Assembly: GCA_900555045.1 (NCBI GenBank)
Contig: USJW01000135.1
Span: 1 to 12,452, forward strand
Origin: an uncultured Clostridium sp.
GTDB lineage: Bacteria; Bacillota; Clostridia; Lachnospirales; Lachnospiraceae
Length of the DNA stretch: 12,452 nt
Reading direction: 5' to 3'
The position numbers were made by a program, and so were the translations under genes. Of this stretch, positions 1 through 7,161 are shown one piece after another; position 1 is the first letter of the stretch, and every line of letters begins with the position of its first letter. A model generated the notes under the pieces. It was not told the DNA's origin, made no database searches, and was given only the letters and a program-made list of their open reading frames with translations.

Positions 1-418
1 ATATCACATCCAGTCCCGGAGCATTGATATCCTTACCTGTTTCCGTCAGCCCATTCACAAAGTTCAGCGTCACGTCGTGCACCGCTGCCTGGGGCTCTGC
101 CGCTTTCTTCGCTGCAGGCTTTTTGGCTGCCGGCTTCTTCGCGGGCGCTGCCTTCGGCTCATCCTTCTTTGCCGCCTTCGCTGCGGTTGTCTTGGCCGCG
201 GGCTTTGCTGCGGTGGTCTTCACTGTAGTCTTCTTTGCCGCCGGCTTCTTCGCGGGCGCTGCCTTCTTCTCTTCCTTAGCAGCCTCTAAAGCCTCCTCCT
301 TCACGGGAGCGGCCTTCACCTCTTCCTTCACAGGAGCGGCCTTTGTCTCAGCTTTCACTGCTGCCTTCACGTCCTCTTTCTTGGTTGCTGCCTTTGTTGT
401 CTTCTTCGGTTCCACCAT
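1..418 (-). CDS. Lys/Ala/Pro-rich histone H1-like protein, 3' end outside the window
   Basis: The visible part is 139 codons read leftward from an ATG at 418; the C-terminus lies beyond the window edge. The start is set by a strong Shine-Dalgarno (GGGAGGA, about 428-435) roughly 9 bases upstream. An ATG at 425 is out of frame. Residues 1 to about 111 are almost entirely Lys, Ala, Glu, Pro and Thr, with repeated blocks such as KAAPVKEE (twice) and KAAPAKKPAAKK (twice). Such sequence is disordered and resembles eukaryotic H1 tails and bacterial H1-like proteins. From about residue 112 a more ordinary sequence begins (VHDVTLNFVNGLTE...), probably the start of a folded domain. A role in nucleic-acid or envelope polymer binding is inferred from charge only. 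Lachnospiraceae carry similar K/A-rich proteins (for example DUF6465), but I cannot confirm membership. The gene has its own consensus promoter, so it is probably well expressed. Confidence 0.75.
   Translation of the reverse strand, partial: MVEPKKTTKAATKKEDVKAAVKAETKAAPVKEEVKAAPVKEEALEAAKEEKKAAPAKKPAAKKTTVKTTAAKPAAKTTAAKAAKKDEPKAAPAKKPAAKKPAAKKAAEPQAAVHDVTLNFVNGLTETGKDINAPGLDVI
129..266 (-). repeat. Direct repeat inside the Lys/Ala-rich tail (27 bp, two copies)
   Basis: A 27-base segment at 129-155 recurs exactly at 240-266, offset by 111 bases (37 codons, in frame). Both copies encode the block KAAPAKKPA. Shorter diverged repeats of the KAAPVKEE type lie at about 300-350. Such repeats suggest that the tail grows and shrinks by in-frame slippage or recombination, and length variation between strains would be expected. 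Confidence 0.7.
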
Positions 419-500
419 TGCTCATGTCCTCCCTATCATTGAATCAACATTGAATTACCCAAACATAACCCCTCAAGCATCCCCCGAATGTATTAAAGGC

Positions 501-529
501 ATTATAAAATGCTTTTTCGCTTTTGTCAA
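501..529 (-). promoter_or_regulatory. Perfect-consensus sigma-A promoter for the histone-like gene
   Basis: On the minus strand the -35 box TTGACA (524-529) is followed by a 17-base spacer and a -10 box TATAAT (501-506). Both hexamers match consensus at all six positions. The predicted start of transcription is an A near 493-494, giving a leader of about 75 bases before the ATG at 418. The leader has a short direct repeat (TTCAATG twice) just before the Shine-Dalgarno. I see no operator-like palindrome over the promoter, so it looks constitutive and strong. Confidence 0.9.
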
Positions 530-584
530 CAAAATCGCCCGCAAAAGCCCGTAAAAACGGCAAAAATCGGGAATATTACAGCAT

Positions 585-1109
585 TTATGTCAAAAATTCC
601 AGAATTTTGGAATATGCCTCCGCCAGCTGGTCGAGGCCGATCCGGCAGTTGGCCGGGCTGGTGGATGGGAGGACCACCGCCTCCATTCCCGTCACCGGCA
701 GACAGTAGCGCTTATACAGCGCCCCCGCCTTCGCGCCCGTGGTGAAAATCGCCTGTATGGGTGCCTGCGCCAGGATACCGCTCAAGTCGTTGGCCTTGGG
801 GGAGCGGATACTGTTGTCGTCCGCGCCGCAGATCTCGCACCCGGCCAGCACGTCCCAGAGCGCCACTCTGCGCCGCAGCGCCAGGGCCCGCTTCTCCTCC
901 ACCGTCACCGGCTCCGGCTCCCCCAGCACCCGCGCCAGAACCGGCCAGAACCGGTTTCTGGGATGCCCGTAGTAGAAGCCGGTCTCCCGGGATTTGGGGG
1001 ATGGGATGGAGCCCAAGATCAGCACGCGGCTGTTTTCATCGAACACCGGCCCAAAGGGGTGCCCCACATATTCTGTTTTTGTTTTCCTGGTATTTTCCTG
1101 CTGCGTCAT
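585..1109 (-). CDS. DNA-deoxyinosine (hypoxanthine) glycosylase, uracil-DNA glycosylase family 6
   Basis: This 174-residue protein probably removes hypoxanthine, and possibly uracil, arising from base deamination, starting base-excision repair in the cytoplasm. Family-typical blocks are visible: LILGSIPSPKSRETGFYYGHP at residues 30-50 running into RNRFW (51-55), ALWDVLAGCE (84-92), and the C-terminal PSTSPAN (148-154), which sits where the UDG superfamily has its DNA-intercalating His/Ser motif. Asn52 in NRFW is the likely counterpart of the catalytic Asn described for the archaeal HDG enzyme; this is inferred by alignment in my head. The frame stays open further upstream into the preceding gene, but the start at 1109 has a GGAG 8 bases ahead and gives the usual family length. 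It lies 22 bp downstream of the L,D-transpeptidase gene and is the last gene of the putative operon. Confidence 0.88.
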   Translation of the reverse strand: MTQQENTRKTKTEYVGHPFGPVFDENSRVLILGSIPSPKSRETGFYYGHPRNRFWPVLARVLGEPEPVTVEEKRALALRRRVALWDVLAGCEICGADDNSIRSPKANDLSGILAQAPIQAIFTTGAKAGALYKRYCLPVTGMEAVVLPSTSPANCRIGLDQLAEAYSKILEFLT

Positions 1110-1131
1110 CGCCTCATCTCCTGTCTGTCCC

Positions 1132-3024
1132 CTATGCACCCGGTCCGGTCCCCTCGCCGGCCCCGGCAGTGCCGAAGGCCGGGCCGTATCCCGCTCCGGA
1201 TTCCGGCGTGCTTGCGCTTCCTCCCGCGCCCGACACGCCGGGGCCCACAGGCGTAATCTGCGGGCTGTCCTGGCCGTTTCCTGCCCCCGGACCTGAATCA
1301 GAGGGCTGGGTGGGCGGTGGCGTCGGGTTGACCGGCGGAGTCGGGTCAGCGGGCCTGGTCGGCGCCGGCTGATTGGGCGGTGCGGGCTGTGCTCCACCCG
1401 CCTGCCCGCCTCCTGCGGGCTGCGTTCCACCCGCCTGGCCGCCACCCGCGGGCTGCGTTTCCGCTGGCGGTGCGGGCGGTGCCGTCTGTGCCGGCTTCGT
1501 CGGCTTCGCCGCCTGCCCGGAGGCCGGGGCTTTCCCGGAGGCGCTGCTGGCGGACTTGCTCTCCGTGCCCGGCAGATTGTAGCAGATCACCGGCATGCCG
1601 GCGTACACGTTATCAAACAGCTCCTTTGCTGCGGCGTACGGCATGTTCACGCACCCATGAGAACCGCCGGTCTTGTAGATGGATCCACCGAAGCTGGAGC
1701 GCCAGCTGGCGTCGTGGAAGCCGATTCCGCCGTTGAAGGGCATCCAGAACTTCACCGGGCTGGCGTACCCCTCCCCGCGCAGCACCGCGTCCCGCTGCTT
1801 GTAGGTGAGGCTGTATAAGCCCGCCGGGGTGGTGTGGCCCCTGGACACATTGCCGGACACAAAATCCGACTCCAGGATCCGGTTCCCGTCCTTGTAGAAG
1901 AACAGGTGCTGGGCCGTCAGATTCACCTCCGCGTAGGTGTTCCCGTAGTCCGCCTCGCCGTGGGCCGCCGCCTTCTGGGCGTACACGGGCTCCCGCACTG
2001 CGCTCTGCCCGGATTGCAGCAGCGCCAGAAGCTGGGCGGCCTCCTCCTTCTGGTTGATGCGCCAGCCGTAGCTGCCGCTCACCGCCACCGTGGGGCCGTA
2101 GCTGGTCTTAAAATTGCGCGGTTTGTAGGCTGTATTGTACTTTTTCGCCAGCTGGGCCACGTACTCCGTGACCGCAGCGCTGTCCAGGGAGATATCCGCG
2201 CCGCTCCCCACCAGCCACTCCCGGATCTGGCTTCCGCCAAGCACCTCCGTCTGATCCCCGAAGGTGTAGGTCACCGTCACGTTCACATAGTGGTTTCTGG
2301 CATCCCGCTCGGCGTTTAAGGCCGGGTCCCCAGAGCGGACCGCTGGCTCCTCGTAGCAGCCCAACGCCTCCAGGGAGATCTCCGGCACCAGATTTTTCAC
2401 AGCCCCGCTCACCGCGGTCATCACGGCTTCCCGCTTTAGCGTGGTTCCATTCTCCTCCGGCACTACCTGGTACCCCTGCCCCTCCGTGTAATCGGACAGA
2501 TAGGCGTCCTTTGGCGGGATCATCCGGCTCTCGTCCATGCACTCCAGCGCGGACACGGCAGCCGTCAGGGCTTCCTCGTCCCAGGCCACCATGGTCTCAA
2601 TCCGGTAATCCCTGCTCCCGCGCAGGTGCAGGACCCACCGGTAGGGATTCTGATCCGCGAGGATCTGCTCCAGCTTTCCGTCGAACACCGTGTGCAGGCC
2701 GATGTCTGCGCCGCCTATGATCTCCGTCTCCCCACCCCGTGGAAGGACCGCCAGCTGATAGCGGTCCGTGGCCGCCGAGAACGCCGACTTTACCTCATCA
2801 AGCGTCCGGTCGGAGACGTCCACGCCGTTGATCCGGGTGTTGGGGAAAAATACTGTCTTGTATGCCTGTGAGGCGTAGATGTAGAACACCAGCCCCGCAC
2901 AGAGCAGCATGCCAAAAAAACCGGCCGCCGCCGGCCACCAGGCGGCCTTTCTGCCCAGGGCAGCCTTCCGCCCGCGGCTGCGCCGCCCGGTCTTCGGACT
3001 CTCATTTGGTTGGGAATCGCTCAT
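1132..3024 (-). CDS. Membrane-anchored L,D-transpeptidase (YkuD) with PG_binding_4 domains and a Pro/Gly-rich tail
   Basis: A 630-residue cell-wall enzyme that should form 3-3 peptidoglycan crosslinks or attach substrates to the stem peptide. A basic cytoplasmic N-terminus (residues 1-28) leads into one membrane segment (about 29-51). The region 55-350 holds two repeats resembling PG_binding_4, as in Enterococcus faecium Ldtfm-type enzymes. The YkuD catalytic domain spans about 362-483 and carries His437 (GFHDASW) and the hallmark SHGCVN with His456 and catalytic Cys458. Residues about 487-630 are a low-complexity Pro/Gly/Ala/Thr tail with a perfect 11-residue tandem repeat; no sorting signal is visible at its end. 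Such a tail follows the catalytic domain on the outer face, so it may thread through or bind the wall (inference). The ATG directly abuts the stop codon of the DUF523 gene (0 bp), implying translational coupling. Confidence 0.93.
   Translation of the reverse strand: MSDSQPNESPKTGRRSRGRKAALGRKAAWWPAAAGFFGMLLCAGLVFYIYASQAYKTVFFPNTRINGVDVSDRTLDEVKSAFSAATDRYQLAVLPRGGETEIIGGADIGLHTVFDGKLEQILADQNPYRWVLHLRGSRDYRIETMVAWDEEALTAAVSALECMDESRMIPPKDAYLSDYTEGQGYQVVPEENGTTLKREAVMTAVSGAVKNLVPEISLEALGCYEEPAVRSGDPALNAERDARNHYVNVTVTYTFGDQTEVLGGSQIREWLVGSGADISLDSAAVTEYVAQLAKKYNTAYKPRNFKTSYGPTVAVSGSYGWRINQKEEAAQLLALLQSGQSAVREPVYAQKAAAHGEADYGNTYAEVNLTAQHLFFYKDGNRILESDFVSGNVSRGHTTPAGLYSLTYKQRDAVLRGEGYASPVKFWMPFNGGIGFHDASWRSSFGGSIYKTGGSHGCVNMPYAAAKELFDNVYAGMPVICYNLPGTESKSASSASGKAPASGQAAKPTKPAQTAPPAPPAETQPAGGGQAGGTQPAGGGQAGGAQPAPPNQPAPTRPADPTPPVNPTPPPTQPSDSGPGAGNGQDSPQITPVGPGVSGAGGSASTPESGAGYGPAFGTAGAGEGTGPGA
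1393..1458 (-). repeat. 33-bp tandem repeat in the transpeptidase tail (two copies)
   Basis: Codons 523-533 and 534-544 of the L,D-transpeptidase gene both encode TQPAGGGQAGG, as two adjacent 33-base units with a few silent differences. A third, partial unit (AQPAPP) follows. The repeat keeps frame, so copy-number change would only lengthen or shorten the tail. Confidence 0.75.
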
Positions 3025-3474
3025 CTAAACCTGCCTTTCCATGTCAGATAACAGCTGTCCGATGGAGGACTCTCCGTACACAGCCACCCCCTCCTCCTTG
3101 AGGCGGGCGGCCGCCACGCCGTCCCCGGGAATCAGCGCTTTGGAGAACGTGCCGTCGTAGATCGCGCCGCTCCCGCAGGAGGGGCTGCGCTCCTTCAAAA
3201 TCGCGTACCGGCAGCCGTAAAGCTTCGCCAGGCGCACCGCCTCCCTGGCCCCTCTCTCGTAGGCGTCCGTCACATCCCCTCCGTCGCGGGTGATCACACG
3301 GTCACCGGACCGCTCCGCGGGGGTGCGGGGCGTGGCCAGGCCTCCCATGATCTCCGGGCAGACCGGCACCAGATGGCAGCGCTCCATCAGCGCCTCAATC
3401 CCGGGCGCCAGCTCCCCCTTCCCGTTGTAGCGGCAGTTGACGCCCAGCAAACAGGCGCTTACCAATATATTCAT
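3025..3474 (-). CDS. DUF523 family protein, TudS-like putative iron-sulfur desulfidase
   Basis: A 149-residue cytoplasmic protein with all DUF523 landmarks: VSACLLGVNCRYNG at residues 5-18, CPEIMGGLATPR at 39-50 and LKERSPSCGSG at 93-103. Three family-invariant cysteines, Cys8, Cys39 and Cys100, match those that hold a [4Fe-4S] cluster in the DUF523 thiouracil desulfidase TudS. This protein may therefore remove sulfur from a thiolated nucleobase or another small molecule; the substrate is unknown. Extra cysteines (14, 33, 88) are present. The start has a strong GAGGAG about 10 bases upstream. It sits 40 bp after the MATE exporter gene and its stop codon touches the ATG of the L,D-transpeptidase gene, so it is probably co-translated with an envelope enzyme whose link to it is unclear. 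Confidence 0.9.
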   Translation of the reverse strand: MNILVSACLLGVNCRYNGKGELAPGIEALMERCHLVPVCPEIMGGLATPRTPAERSGDRVITRDGGDVTDAYERGAREAVRLAKLYGCRYAILKERSPSCGSGAIYDGTFSKALIPGDGVAAARLKEEGVAVYGESSIGQLLSDMERQV

Positions 3475-3514
3475 ATTGCACTCACTCCTCTTTTATGTAA
3501 CAATTCCTGCGCCG

Positions 3515-4873
3515 TCAAAAGCGCCTTCCATCCTTCAAAATCTTTCCTGAAATCAGCAGATAGGTGCTGAGGGAGGTGATGCAGGCCACCATGTCGGAGA
3601 TGGGCTCCGAGTAAAAGATAGCCTGGGCGCCCCATATGGCCGGGAGCGCAAACATGGCGATCGTGTACACCAGCTTCCGGAACATGGACAGGCTCACCGC
3701 CACCTTGGCGATGCCCATCCCCGTGAAACCGTCCACCACCGTATACTGAACCGCCAGCGGAATGATGGCGAGCGTGTACACCCGGATCGCCCAGTTGGTC
3801 ATCTGGGTGTAAGCCGGATCCCGGGTGAAAATGTCCACGAAATACTGTGGAACCACGTGTGCGATCAAAAACATGACCGTGGTGAAGACGATCCCCAGCA
3901 GCACGATGTGGATCTCCGCCTTGCGGATCCGGTCCGGCCGGCCCGCGCCGTAGTTAAAGCCCATGATGGTCTGGGTTCCGCCGGTGATACCGCCTAGCGG
4001 CATGGTGATCATCAACATGAAGCTCTGCACGATGGTGTTGCAGGTCAGGAGCATATCGCCCTGGGCTACGCCGCCGTAGTGCTGGATGATGGTGTTCATC
4101 ATGATGATCAGCACGCTGTCCGACGCGATGATTAAGAAGGGGGACAGGCCCACCACCAGCACCTGCTTCATCACCCTCCAGCGGTACTTCCCGAAGGTGA
4201 TGGGGACTAGCGGCCGCTTCCCGAGGAGGAAGCACAGCACAAACGCGCAGGAGGCCATTTGGGAGATCACGGTGGCGATCGCCGCCCCCTTGACCCCAAA
4301 ATCCAGCACAAAGATGAAGACCGGGTCCAGAATGATGTTGGCCACCGCGCCGATGATCACCGAGAGCATGCCCGTCTTGGCGAAGCCCTGGCAGATGATA
4401 AACTGGCACATTCCCGTGGAGAGCAGCGCGAAGGCGGTTCCCCAGAGGTACCAGCTCAGGTAGTCGTTGGCGAACGGGAAAATCGTTTCGCTGGCCCCGA
4501 ACCAGGTCAGCAGGTAATTCTTAAACGCGAACGCCAACAGGGTGATCAAAATGGAAATTCCAAGGAGCAGCATAAAGCAGTTTGCAACGATCTGCCTGGC
4601 GCCCTTCTCGTTCTTCTGCCCCAGGCGGATGCTCATGAGGGGGGCTCCCCCCACGCCAATCCAGCTGGCAAAGGATGTGATCAGCGTCACAATGGGGCCG
4701 CACACGCCCACACCGGCCAGGGCCAGGCCGCCGGTGCCGGGGATGTTTCCAATGTACATGCGGTCCACGATACTGTAGAGAACACTCACAAATTGAGCCA
4801 GCATGGAAGGAAATGCAAGCCTCCACACCAGCCCTCTGATTTGATCTGTATCCAGACTATTTTCAATCTTCAC
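3515..4873 (-). CDS. MATE family multidrug/cation exporter
   Basis: A 452-residue inner-membrane protein with about 12 hydrophobic segments arranged as two MatE halves. It would export drugs, dyes or metabolites using a Na+ or H+ gradient. Visible family signatures are GVGGAPLMSIRLGQ (73-86) and NIILDPVFIF (179-188) in the first half, and GGTQTIMGFNYGAGRPDR (298-315) at the corresponding site in the second half. The substrate cannot be read from the sequence. I chose the GTG at 4873 because GAGGGAG lies 9 bases upstream. A second in-frame GTG at 4891 would add six residues and overlap the upstream stop codon by 4 bp, but it has no Shine-Dalgarno. Either way it is tightly linked to the upstream YtvI-like gene. 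Confidence 0.9.
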   Translation of the reverse strand: MKIENSLDTDQIRGLVWRLAFPSMLAQFVSVLYSIVDRMYIGNIPGTGGLALAGVGVCGPIVTLITSFASWIGVGGAPLMSIRLGQKNEKGARQIVANCFMLLLGISILITLLAFAFKNYLLTWFGASETIFPFANDYLSWYLWGTAFALLSTGMCQFIICQGFAKTGMLSVIIGAVANIILDPVFIFVLDFGVKGAAIATVISQMASCAFVLCFLLGKRPLVPITFGKYRWRVMKQVLVVGLSPFLIIASDSVLIIMMNTIIQHYGGVAQGDMLLTCNTIVQSFMLMITMPLGGITGGTQTIMGFNYGAGRPDRIRKAEIHIVLLGIVFTTVMFLIAHVVPQYFVDIFTRDPAYTQMTNWAIRVYTLAIIPLAVQYTVVDGFTGMGIAKVAVSLSMFRKLVYTIAMFALPAIWGAQAIFYSEPISDMVACITSLSTYLLISGKILKDGRRF

Positions 4874-4887
4874 GGTAAAATACTCCC

Positions 4888-6021
4888 TCACTGGTTCTTT
4901 CGGAACCTATTGATATCCCGCGCCAGCGTCAAGAAGCTGTCGATCATGGAATCAAATGCCCCGTACTTATATAAATTCATAAAAAACAGCCCGATGGGCA
5001 CGGCCAGAATCATGCCGGCCAGGCCGCTGAGCTTAAAGCCCAAAAACAAGAGCAGCAGCGTGAACAGCGGGTCCAGCCCCATGCTGTCGCCCACCAGCTT
5101 CGGCTGCACCAGCTGGCGGATCACCTGGGTTAAGACATAGAGCAGCAACAGCCCTGCCGCGAAGGCGTACTCGCCGCCCAAAAGCTTCACCAAGCCCCAG
5201 GGAATTAACGCTGTCCCGGTGCCGAACACCGGAAGGAAATCAAGAAACGCAATCAAAAAGCCCAGCACCGGCGCATACCCCACGCCCAGCACAATAAAGC
5301 CCACAGTCAGGATCACCCAGACCACCGCCATAATCTTGAACTGAGCCATAAAATAGCCGCCCAAAAGGTGCCTCACCTCGCCGGCCAGATACCGGTAGTA
5401 GCGCATGCCCCACTCCGGCATCATCCTCTTCCAGAAGGCGATGATCCGGTCCCGGTCCACGATGAAAAAATAGGAGGACAGGATGGTGACCACCGAGTAG
5501 ACCAGAGCTCCCGGAATTCCCTTGGCCACGGTCCCGGCCGCCTCCATGGTGGGGGAAGCTGCCTTCTGCATCAGCATGCTGAGCGCGTCGCCGATATTGC
5601 CGGACAGCTGCTTCCACGAGTTCTGTATACCCGGCGGAAGGAACTCCAGCAGATGGGTGATCCGCCCCAGGCTCTCGTTCACATCGCTCTCCATGGAGGC
5701 GTAGAGCTGAGGCAGCACCTTCACAAAGGCGCCGATCCCCATGGCCGTCCGGGTTATAAGCAGATAGAGCAGCCCGATCACCATGGCAAGCACCAGCACC
5801 ACAATCAGAATCGAGCTGTGCTTGCGCACCAGCTTGAGCCTGCGCTCAAAAAAGCGGACCGGCGGGTTGGCGATCAGGGCGATAATCCAGCCGATCACAA
5901 AGGGCATGAAAAAGCGCAGCAGCTTGGGGCCCAAAAGGCATAGAAACAGCCAGCCCGAAAGAGGGATGATAATGTTTAACACCAACCGCAGATAATGCTT
6001 CCATCCCGTATTTTCTTCCAT
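4888..6021 (-). CDS. ytvI: AI-2E family transporter, probably sporulation membrane protein YtvI
   Basis: A 377-residue polytopic membrane protein. Membrane segments are seen at about 14-31, 35-51, 69-90, 169-187, 228-263, 271-300 and 317-346, with the long soluble stretch between the third and fourth segments (about 92-165) typical of the AI-2E/PerM/TqsA superfamily. The family core is clear: FLDFLPVFGTGTALIPWG (259-276) and QPKLVGDSMGLDPLFTLLLL (306-325). Length and sequence style fit the YtvI subgroup of endospore formers (B. subtilis YtvI is of similar size), whose exact sporulation role is not known. The general AI-2E call is firm and the YtvI assignment is likely. The start at 6021 has an AGGTG-type site about 6 bases upstream. 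It follows hisC after a 48-bp gap containing paired hairpins. Confidence 0.88.
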   Translation of the reverse strand: MEENTGWKHYLRLVLNIIIPLSGWLFLCLLGPKLLRFFMPFVIGWIIALIANPPVRFFERRLKLVRKHSSILIVVLVLAMVIGLLYLLITRTAMGIGAFVKVLPQLYASMESDVNESLGRITHLLEFLPPGIQNSWKQLSGNIGDALSMLMQKAASPTMEAAGTVAKGIPGALVYSVVTILSSYFFIVDRDRIIAFWKRMMPEWGMRYYRYLAGEVRHLLGGYFMAQFKIMAVVWVILTVGFIVLGVGYAPVLGFLIAFLDFLPVFGTGTALIPWGLVKLLGGEYAFAAGLLLLYVLTQVIRQLVQPKLVGDSMGLDPLFTLLLLFLGFKLSGLAGMILAVPIGLFFMNLYKYGAFDSMIDSFLTLARDINRFRKNQ

Positions 6022-6038
6022 CTCTCACACCTGCCATT

Positions 6039-6067
6039 CCCGGCCCGCCGGGCTTAGCGCCTAAGCC
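6039..6067 (-). other. Two overlapping perfect hairpins between hisC and ytvI
   Basis: Immediately after the hisC stop, GGCTTAG-GCG-CTAAGCC (6051-6067) forms a 7-bp stem. Overlapping it by two bases, CCCGGC-GG-GCCGGG (6039-6052) forms a second GC stem. No T-run follows, so this is not a standard intrinsic terminator. It may slow polymerase, protect the 3' end of processed hisC mRNA, or tune ytvI expression. Confidence 0.5.
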
Positions 6068-6069
6068 TG

Positions 6070-7131
6070 TCAGGCCGTTTTTAAATAGTTCTCCAGAAAC
6101 GCGTAGAGCGCCTCCATCTCCTCGTCCGTCCCGATGGTGATCCGCAGACTGTTGTCCAGCCTGGGCTTGTCAAAGTAGCGGACAAAGATCCGCTCCCGCT
6201 TGAGCGCCTCAAACAGCTCCCTCGCGGGAACCCGCTCGTGGGTCACGAACAGGAAATTGGTCATGGAGTCCGGGAAGGTGAAGCCAAGCTTCGCCAGCCG
6301 CTCCTTCGCCCGCTCTCTCGTCGCTATAATCTTCGACGTGATCTCCTTAAAATATACCTGGTCCCTCACCGCCTCAACTCCCAGAATCTGGGAGGTCATG
6401 TTCATGGTGTAAGAATTGTAGGAGTACTTCACGTCGTTTAACGCCTTAATTAAGTCCGGATGTCCGATGGCAAAGCCGATGCGCATGCCCGCCATGGCCC
6501 GGGACTTGCTGAAGGTCTGGACCACCAGAAGGTTCTCATAACGCTCCGTGAGCGCCAGCGCCGAGACGCCGCCGAAGTCGATGTACGCCTCGTCCACGAT
6601 CACCACCACGTCCTGGTTTTTGGAGACAATCTCCTCCACCTGGTCCAAGGGCATAAAAAGCCCGGTAGGCGCGTTGGGGTTCGGGAACACCACGCCGCCG
6701 TTCTCCTTACAGTAGTCCTCTGGCCGGATCCTCCACTCCGAATCCAGAGCCGGCGTCTCGTAGGGGATCTGGAACAGATCCGCCCACACCGGGTAGAAGG
6801 AGTAGCTGATGTCCGGGAACAGAACCGGCTTTTTCGAGTTAAAAAACGTCAGAAATGCCATCCCCAGCACATCGTCGGAGCCCACTCCCACGAAAATCCG
6901 CTCCCGCTCCACCTGATAGCGCTCGGCCAGCGCCTCCACCAGACAGGAGGCAGATGGGTCCGGATACTTGCGAAACGCCTCCGGATCCATCTCGCGCAGC
7001 GCCCGGCAAACGCCGTGGGCCGGCGGGTAGGGGTTCTCATTGGTGTTCAGTTTAATCAGCCTGCTGCCCCCGGGCTGTTCCCCCGGCACGTAGGGCACCA
7101 CCCTGCGGATATTGGCTTCCCATGGTCTCAT
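6070..7131 (-). CDS. hisC: Histidinol-phosphate aminotransferase
   Basis: A 353-residue fold-type I PLP enzyme that transfers an amino group from glutamate to imidazole-acetol phosphate in histidine synthesis; family members often also handle aromatic amino acids. Expected landmarks are present: KLNTNENPYPP (27-37), PNAPTG with Asn153, DEAYIDF with Asp180, the Schiff-base lysine Lys209 in TFSKSRAMAGMRIGF, and carboxylate-binding Arg330 in NSLRITIG. Length is normal. The start has AGGAGG 7 bases upstream. It lies 30 bp downstream of a second aminotransferase gene. No other histidine genes are in view, so it is detached from any his operon here. CobD-type decarboxylases are related, but the motif set and N-terminus fit HisC better. 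Confidence 0.92.
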   Translation of the reverse strand: MRPWEANIRRVVPYVPGEQPGGSRLIKLNTNENPYPPAHGVCRALREMDPEAFRKYPDPSASCLVEALAERYQVERERIFVGVGSDDVLGMAFLTFFNSKKPVLFPDISYSFYPVWADLFQIPYETPALDSEWRIRPEDYCKENGGVVFPNPNAPTGLFMPLDQVEEIVSKNQDVVVIVDEAYIDFGGVSALALTERYENLLVVQTFSKSRAMAGMRIGFAIGHPDLIKALNDVKYSYNSYTMNMTSQILGVEAVRDQVYFKEITSKIIATRERAKERLAKLGFTFPDSMTNFLFVTHERVPARELFEALKRERIFVRYFDKPRLDNSLRITIGTDEEMEALYAFLENYLKTA

Positions 7132-7161
7132 ACATTGTCCTCCTGTGATGTAAAATGCCTC

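Noticed and set aside
549..560. Small hairpin CCGT-AAAA-ACGG after the DNA glycosylase gene as a terminator
   Set aside because: Only a 4-bp stem with a short, interrupted T-run; too weak to call, although some termination is expected before the promoter at 501-529.
1110..1445. N-terminal extension of the DNA glycosylase frame into the transpeptidase gene
   Set aside because: The extra sequence is Arg/Pro-rich and unlike any glycosylase, and overlaps a real gene. The ATG at 1109 has a good ribosome site and gives family length.
4259..5140. Plus-strand open frame of 293 codons opposite the MATE and YtvI genes
   Set aside because: Antisense shadow with low-complexity hydrophilic translation and no family resemblance; the opposite strand encodes two clear membrane proteins.
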